From Streptomyces sp. NRRL S-337 (GTDB lineage: Bacteria > Actinomycetota > Actinomycetes > Streptomycetales > Streptomycetaceae), in assembly GCF_000720175.1 (NCBI RefSeq), contig NZ_JOIX01000032.1:14186-78185 (forward strand): a DNA stretch of 64,000 nucleotides, read 5' to 3'. Below the pieces are notes generated by a model. It was given only the letters and a program-made list of their open reading frames with translations. It did not search any database and was not told the DNA's origin. Position 1 is the stretch's first letter. The number at the start of each line of letters is the position of its first letter. The translations under genes were made by a program, and so were the position numbers. Of the stretch, positions 59,996-64,000 are shown piece after piece.

Positions 59996-60940
59996 GTGGC
60001 GCAGCCCAGCGCACCGCCCTACCGCCGGATCGTCGCGGAGATCCGGCGCCGCATCGACGCCGGCGAGCTGGCGCCGGGCGACCGGGTGCCGTCGACCCGG
60101 CGGATCACCCAGGAATGGGGGGTGGCGATGGCCACCGCCACGAAGGTGCTGACGACGCTGCGTCAGGAAGGGGTGGTACGGGCGGTGCCGGGCGTGGGGA
60201 CGGTCGTGGTCGAGCCGCAGCCGCAGCCGCGGACGGCGCCCGGTCCGGCCCCGCGGGAGCGGCGGCCGCGGGACGCGGACGGCGGGCTGAGCCGGGAGCG
60301 GATCGTCCGGGCCGGGATCAAGGTCGCCGACGCCGAGGGGCTGCGCGCGCTGTCGATGCGCCGGGTCGCCGCCGAGTTCGGGGTGTCGTCGATGGCGCTC
60401 TACCGCCATGTGGCCGGCAAGGACGAGCTGGAGCTGCTGATGGCGGACGCCGTGTTCGCCGAGGTGGAACTGCCCGATCCGGCACCGGACGGCTGGCGCG
60501 AACGGATGGAGGCCGGGGCGCGGCTGCAGTGGGCGCTCTACCGCCGGCACCCGTGGCTGGCGAAGTACCTGTCGATCACCCGGCCGCAGCCGATGCCGCG
60601 GGCGATGGCGCTGATCGAGTGGACCGTGGGGCGGGTCGAGGGGATGCCCCCGGTGACGCTGCTCCACATGGCCGTGACCCTGCTGGGTTTCGTGATGTCC
60701 ACCGCCGCCGGTTTCGAGGACGACCTGGAGGCCGAGCAGGAGACCGGGATGGACCAGGACCAGTGGATGGCCTCACTGGAGCCGGAGTTCGAGGGCATCT
60801 TCCAGTCCGGTGCGTACCCCATGTACGCGGCGGTGTCCGGCTCCCCGGAGGACTCCTTCAACCACGAGACGCTGTTCGAGTTCGGTCTGGCGCGTCTCCT
60901 GGACGGCATGGCGGTACTGGTCGAGGGCGGAGCCGGGTAG
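59996..60940 (+). CDS. GntR-TetR fusion transcriptional regulator
   Basis: A 314-residue protein from GTG 59996 with a strong GGAGGAGG site. Residues about 5-70 are a GntR winged helix: PPYRRIVAEIRRRIDAGELAPGDRVPSTRRITQEWGVAMATATKVLTTLRQEGVVRAVPGVGTVV. After a Pro/Arg linker, residues about 98-150 are a TetR HTH: LSRERIVRAGIKVADAEGLRALSMRRVAAEFGVSSMALYRHVAGKDEL, followed by a TetR_C_1 ligand domain. Two DNA-binding modules in one chain would recognise composite sites. Divergent from the DHA2 exporter, so a likely drug-responsive repressor. Confidence 0.92.
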   Translation: MAQPSAPPYRRIVAEIRRRIDAGELAPGDRVPSTRRITQEWGVAMATATKVLTTLRQEGVVRAVPGVGTVVVEPQPQPRTAPGPAPRERRPRDADGGLSRERIVRAGIKVADAEGLRALSMRRVAAEFGVSSMALYRHVAGKDELELLMADAVFAEVELPDPAPDGWRERMEAGARLQWALYRRHPWLAKYLSITRPQPMPRAMALIEWTVGRVEGMPPVTLLHMAVTLLGFVMSTAAGFEDDLEAEQETGMDQDQWMASLEPEFEGIFQSGAYPMYAAVSGSPEDSFNHETLFEFGLARLLDGMAVLVEGGAG

Positions 60941-60971
60941 GGGCGTCTGCCTGGGTCCGGAGACCCCTGGC

Positions 60972-62237
60972 TCAGTTGAGTTCCCCACGGAGCCGTCTCG
61001 CCCGTAACACCAGTTCCAGTTCGAAGCGGCGGTCCGGATCGTCCACCTCCGGGCCCCATAACTCCCGTATCTGGCGCAGCCGGTAGCGCACGGTCTGGGG
61101 GTGAACGCCGAGCCGGGCGGCGATCTCCGGGGCCCCGCCCCGGGTCTCCAGCCAGGCGAGCAGGGTCTCGGCGAGCCGCCGCCCATGGGTCGGGCCACAG
61201 CCGTCGAGGGGGGCGAGGCGGCGGCGGGCGAGGTCGTCGATCAGCTCCTCGGGCGGCAGCAGGACCAGTGCCTCGGTGTGTTCGGTGCACTGCAGCAGTT
61301 CCCCGGCCGGCAGCAGTCCGCCCTCGATCAGGTCGGCCGCGGCCCCGGCCCAGCGCAGCGATTTCGCGGCGGCCACCAGGGGGACGACCGGGCCGAGCGC
61401 GCCCGACCAGCCGGCCGCGGCCCGGCCCAGCAGCTCGCGCCGCCCCGGGGCGTCCGGTTCCGGCACCACCATCCGCGGCCGTTCGCACTCCATGTCCAGC
61501 AGGACGTCCGGGGCGACGGCGGGGGCCACCGCCGCCCGGTCCGGGCGCAGCAGGACGGCGACCGCGACGCGTTCGGGCAGCGGCCAGCCGAGTCGGGCGG
61601 CGCGTTCGGCGAGCGCCGCCGGGACCCCGCCGGTACCGGCCGGCCCGGGACCGGTCGTTCCGATTCCGCTGCCGCCGCGTCGCGTACGGGCGGCCGCGAG
61701 GCCGAACAGCTGCTCCATCAGGCGGCGTTGCTGCCGCAGTCGCTCCCCGGCCTGGCGGGCGGCGGCCTCGGCGTAACCGCGGACGGATTCGGCGACCAGC
61801 CCGTCGAGGTACTCGAAGCCGGACTCGGCGAGCTCGTACATCGCCGGGGCCGGGATGGCGACCTGCTGACCGATCTCGGCGAGCCGCCGCCAGGCCAGCC
61901 GTACGCCCAGCCGGTAGATGGCCTGCAGCGCGTCCAGGCTGCGGCCCTGGACGCCCTCGCCGCGGCCGAACTCCTGGAAGACCCGCGGGTGGACGTGCGG
62001 CCGGTCCGGCCCCGTGGTCAGGTGGGTGACGAAGTGCTCCAGCGACTGGCGGATGCCGACCAGGGCCCGGGGTTCGCCGAACTCGTCCGGAACCAGCGGT
62101 AGTTGGGGATACTCGCGGCAGATCTCGCGCAGGATGTCCTGGGCCAGCGTGGGCACCTCCGCCAGCGCCAGGGTGGCGAACTGCCGTACCTGGTAGGACG
62201 GGACGTCCCGCCAGGCCGAGCGGACGGCGGTCACCAT
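60972..62237 (-). CDS. PucR/CdaR-type helix-turn-helix regulator
   Basis: A 421-residue regulator from ATG 62237 (GGAGG 8 bases upstream); the frame open to 62555 lacks a start signal. The C-terminal HTH_30 reads LAETLLAWLETRGGAPEIAARLGVHPQTVRYRLRQIRELWG (about 355-395), then FELELVLRARRL. The N-terminal half has an RsbRD-like helical domain with LAEVPTLAQDILREICREYP. Same broad family as FasR in this window but not a close copy. Target unknown; a 48-residue membrane ORF lies just upstream on the same strand. Confidence 0.9.
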   Translation of the reverse strand: MVTAVRSAWRDVPSYQVRQFATLALAEVPTLAQDILREICREYPQLPLVPDEFGEPRALVGIRQSLEHFVTHLTTGPDRPHVHPRVFQEFGRGEGVQGRSLDALQAIYRLGVRLAWRRLAEIGQQVAIPAPAMYELAESGFEYLDGLVAESVRGYAEAAARQAGERLRQQRRLMEQLFGLAAARTRRGGSGIGTTGPGPAGTGGVPAALAERAARLGWPLPERVAVAVLLRPDRAAVAPAVAPDVLLDMECERPRMVVPEPDAPGRRELLGRAAAGWSGALGPVVPLVAAAKSLRWAGAAADLIEGGLLPAGELLQCTEHTEALVLLPPEELIDDLARRRLAPLDGCGPTHGRRLAETLLAWLETRGGAPEIAARLGVHPQTVRYRLRQIRELWGPEVDDPDRRFELELVLRARRLRGELN

Positions 62238-62290
62238 GCCGAAGGCCTCCTTCGTACGCCGCGGCCGGCCGCGCTGCGCATACCGCCCGC

Positions 62291-62437
62291 CTACTCGCCG
62301 GCCCGGTCGAAGGTCACCAGCGGCACATTGGGCTGTTCGGGGGTGGTGTCGAGGGCCGCGACGACACCGAGCGCGGCGCCGACGGCCAGGGCGGCGGCGG
62401 TCAGCGCGGTCAGTGCGGCGGCGAGCATCCGGTGCAT
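62291..62437 (-). CDS. small single-span membrane or secreted protein (48 aa)
   Basis: A short frame read from ATG 62437 (an in-frame ATG is three codons later) to TAG 62291: MHRMLAAALTALTAAALA, then a Val/Gly/Ala core, then a tail DTTPEQPNVPLVTFDRAGE. The hydrophobic 25 residues form one membrane helix. It lies 53 bp upstream of the PucR-type gene on the same strand, possibly co-transcribed. Similar tiny Ala/Val-rich membrane proteins with a QPNVPLV-like tail occur near regulators in streptomycetes, but I assign no function. A small hairpin (62463-62483) is upstream. Confidence 0.55.
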   Translation of the reverse strand: MHRMLAAALTALTAAALAVGAALGVVAALDTTPEQPNVPLVTFDRAGE

Positions 62438-62601
62438 GGCGCGGCGAGCCCTTCGTCGGGACCGGAGACCTCACCGGTCTCCGTCGGGTCGGTACGGCAC
62501 ACGGCGCGGTCCCCGGGGGGTGCGATTTCGGGGTCCGGCTCGTGCCGCGTCCCACAGCGCGGCACCACTCGGTCGTGGTGACTGCCGAGTGTGGAAGGGC
62601 A

Positions 62602-62630
62602 TTGACGGTCTGTCAAGAGTTCGCTTACGT
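62602..62630 (+). promoter_or_regulatory. promoter of the DUF3068 gene with overlapping TTGAC-N5-GTCAA operator
   Basis: TTGACG (62602-62607) and TTACGT (62625-62630) are 17 bp apart, a good sigma-70-type layout. The -35 is part of a perfect inverted repeat TTGAC-GGTCT-GTCAA (62602-62616). Confidence 0.6.
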
Positions 62631-62739
62631 TCCCGGCCCATGGGTGCCCGGCCCGTCCGACGCCGTTCCCGGGACGACCGCCCGCCCCTTCCGCACGTGC
62701 ACCAGAGCGTGATCCCCCACCGCTTCCAGGAGTGCCCGT

Positions 62740-63789
62740 ATGCCTTCCCCCACCTCCGTTTCCGCTCCGCCCCCGGCCCCCGCCACCACGGACACCGGCG
62801 CCCGCACCGCCGCCCCGATGTCCCTGGCACTGCTCGGCCTCGGCGTCTTCCTGCTCGTCCTCGCACCCCTGCTGGCCTGGTACGTCACGCCGCGGGCGAA
62901 GGTCACCCCGGTCGACGTCGACGTCACCACCGTCTTCACCGGCACCGGCAGCTACTTCGACACCGACGCCCTGCGCACCCGGGACCGGCAGCGGCTCACC
63001 CTCACCCGGCACGTACTGGGCGACGTCGCGGCGAGCGAGAAGAGCGGGCGGGCCGTGTGGGACGTCTCCACCACGGTCGACACCCCGAAGACGCTGGCTC
63101 TGAAGGATCCGCGCCGGGCGTTCCAGTGGACCACCGAACGCTGGGTCACCGACCGGCGCAGCAACGCCCCGGTGCACTGCTGCGGCGAGGCCCCGACCCG
63201 CTTCGACGGCGATGCCTACCTGAAATTCCCCTTCGATCTGCGGCGGACCGGATACCGCTGGTGGGACAACACGCTGGGCGCCGCCGTCCCGCTCCGCTTC
63301 GCCGGTGAACGGCGCGCCGGGGGGCTCGTGCTCTACCGGTTCACCGGAACCGTGCCGGCCACCAGGACCGGCAGCCGGCAGGTCCCCGGGCGGCTGGTCG
63401 GCCGGCCGCGGCAGGGCCAGATCCAGGCCGAGGAGTGGTACGCCAACTCCGGTGTCGAGCTGGTCGCCGAGCAGCGCACCGGCCGGATCGTGGATGCGGT
63501 GATCTCGCCGGTCAAGACGCTGCGGGCGCCCGGCGGCCGGCACGACGCGGTCACCCTGCTGCGCGGCGAGCGGCTGCGGTTCACGCCGGCGACGCGGCGG
63601 GCGCAGCTGCGGCTGGCGGAGGCGGACAGCGGCAGGCTGGCGCTGGTCGGCGAGACGCTGCCGGTGGGCGCCGTGGTGGCGGGCGGGCTGCTGACGGCCG
63701 GCGGGGCGCTCTGGGTGGCGCGCGGACGGCGGCGCACCGACACCACCGCACGACGGACGGCGGCCGCCGGAGCAACAGCCCCTGAGTGA
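62740..63789 (+). CDS. DUF3068 (PorA-like) membrane protein
   Basis: A 349-residue protein from ATG 62740 (CAGGAG upstream). One hydrophobic helix at about 27-48 (MSLALLGLGVFLLVLAPLLAWYV) and a second at about 307-325 (LPVGAVVAGGLLTAGGALWVA) flank a large external beta-rich domain with VDVDVTTVFTGTGSYFDT, FDGDAYLKFPFDLRRTGYRWWDN, and LVLYRFTGTVPATRT, typical of DUF3068. A vicinal Cys pair, VHCCGEAP, is unusual. Function in the envelope is not known; often near acyl-modifying or lipid genes in actinobacteria. Confidence 0.88.
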   Translation: MPSPTSVSAPPPAPATTDTGARTAAPMSLALLGLGVFLLVLAPLLAWYVTPRAKVTPVDVDVTTVFTGTGSYFDTDALRTRDRQRLTLTRHVLGDVAASEKSGRAVWDVSTTVDTPKTLALKDPRRAFQWTTERWVTDRRSNAPVHCCGEAPTRFDGDAYLKFPFDLRRTGYRWWDNTLGAAVPLRFAGERRAGGLVLYRFTGTVPATRTGSRQVPGRLVGRPRQGQIQAEEWYANSGVELVAEQRTGRIVDAVISPVKTLRAPGGRHDAVTLLRGERLRFTPATRRAQLRLAEADSGRLALVGETLPVGAVVAGGLLTAGGALWVARGRRRTDTTARRTAAAGATAPE

Positions 63790-63957
63790 AGTGATGAACC
63801 GTCAGTTCAACAACGCGCGGATTTTGTCACCCCGGTGAGTAGCCGCGCGCCGGGGCCCGGCCCAAAACTGTCCACCCCATGGCGCAGCACGGCCCGCACG
63901 ACTCAGCACGCAGTACGTCCCCCACCACCGGTACCGCACCCTGAGACGAGTTGGATC
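63790..63957. other. last 168 bp of genuine sequence, with inverted repeat TGAAC-CGTCA-GTTCA
   Basis: No gene seen. A perfect inverted repeat with 5-bp arms and a 5-bp spacer lies at 63795-63809, six bp after the DUF3068 stop; it resembles TetR-type operators and may serve a gene beyond the contig end. Confidence 0.4.
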
Positions 63958-64000
63958 CTGTCTCTTATACACATCTCCGAGCCCACGAGACGGACTCCTA
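63958..64000. other. Illumina Nextera adapter contamination (not genomic)
   Basis: 63958-63976 is CTGTCTCTTATACACATCT, the Tn5 mosaic end used in Nextera libraries; 63977-63991 is CCGAGCCCACGAGAC, the read-2 Nextera adapter; 63992-63999 is GGACTCCT, a known i7 index (N705 type), followed by the first A of the flow-cell adapter. This is untrimmed library sequence at a contig end. Confidence 0.98.

Noticed and set aside
1..64000. Mobile elements, phage or integrative element borders
   Set aside because: No transposase, integrase, tRNA or terminal repeats were found; codon bias is uniform and gene content is mostly core.

Overview
This window reads as chromosomal DNA of a Streptomyces-like actinobacterium. 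Evidence: very high GC with strong third-position GC bias, many GTG starts, GGAGG-type ribosome sites, long open antisense frames in nearly every gene, and actinobacterial families throughout (mycothiol-linked DsbA-like protein, DUF3052, DUF3145, DUF3068, PucR-type FasR, AhpE). The block aceE, fasR-fabD-fabH-acpP-fabF and DUF3145 is the classical Streptomyces core arrangement. The last 43 bases are an Illumina Nextera adapter with an i7 index, so the right edge is an uncleaned contig end and not genome sequence.

Layout. (1) 0-9.7 kb: the edge of an O-methyltransferase gene, then a Ter-type stress island. It holds a minus-strand three-gene metabolic operon (TIM-barrel C-C bond lyase, a four-domain PRTase/TRSP/StiP/PELOTA fusion, HAD phosphatase), a divergent TerD-like protein with a sticky YGYP-rich tail, and a minus-strand group of two TerD paralogues, a TerC-superfamily DUF475 membrane protein and a diverged TerD-like protein. 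(2) 9.8-14.2 kb: ahpE, DUF3052 and aceE (homodimeric pyruvate dehydrogenase E1). (3) 14.2-28.8 kb: secreted I36 inhibitor-like protein, DHA2 exporter with divergent TetR, two paralogous DUF1023 alpha/beta hydrolases flanking a DUF4429/SHOCT gene and a LuxR-type two-component pair, acyltransferase 3, MerR-aldo/keto reductase operon, serine hydrolase and pirin. (4) 28.9-35.5 kb: fasR and the fatty acid synthase operon, a beta-hydroxyacid-dehydrogenase-like oxidoreductase, DUF3145. (5) 35.8-47.9 kb: SGNH lipoprotein, galM, DUF4097 lipoprotein, large GH3 beta-glucosidase with divergent TetR, Pro-rich membrane protein, secreted pyroglutamyl-peptidase-like protein with Cys replaced by Ser, and a nitrilase-VanX-like fusion. 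(6) 48.2-55 kb: ribose-type ABC/kinase genes under a LacI regulator. (7) 55.3-63.8 kb: ohr, MDR-family oxidoreductase with divergent MarR, DsbA-like protein, DHA2 exporter with divergent GntR-TetR fusion regulator, PucR/CdaR-type regulator with a tiny membrane ORF, DUF3068 protein.

Three themes stand out. First, divergent and upstream regions carry readable operators: two LacI-consensus sites before lacI, a pair of near-identical MerR-type promoters on two distant genes, CTAGTGC sites before the GntR-TetR regulator, and a TCATACC motif shared by the two-component pair and the DUF4097 lipoprotein gene 18 kb away. Second, degenerate or exact short tandem repeats (17-30 bp units) sit in many intergenic gaps between 22 and 54 kb, and similar low-complexity expansions occur in frame at protein termini and domain borders (GH3, RbsA, RbsB, TetR, Pcp-like). 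Third, several enzymes deviate from family rules: nitrilase fused to a D-Ala-D-Ala-dipeptidase domain, Pcp-like Ser, and CPFA instead of CPWC in the DsbA-like protein. No rRNA, tRNA, CRISPR, transposase or integrase was seen.
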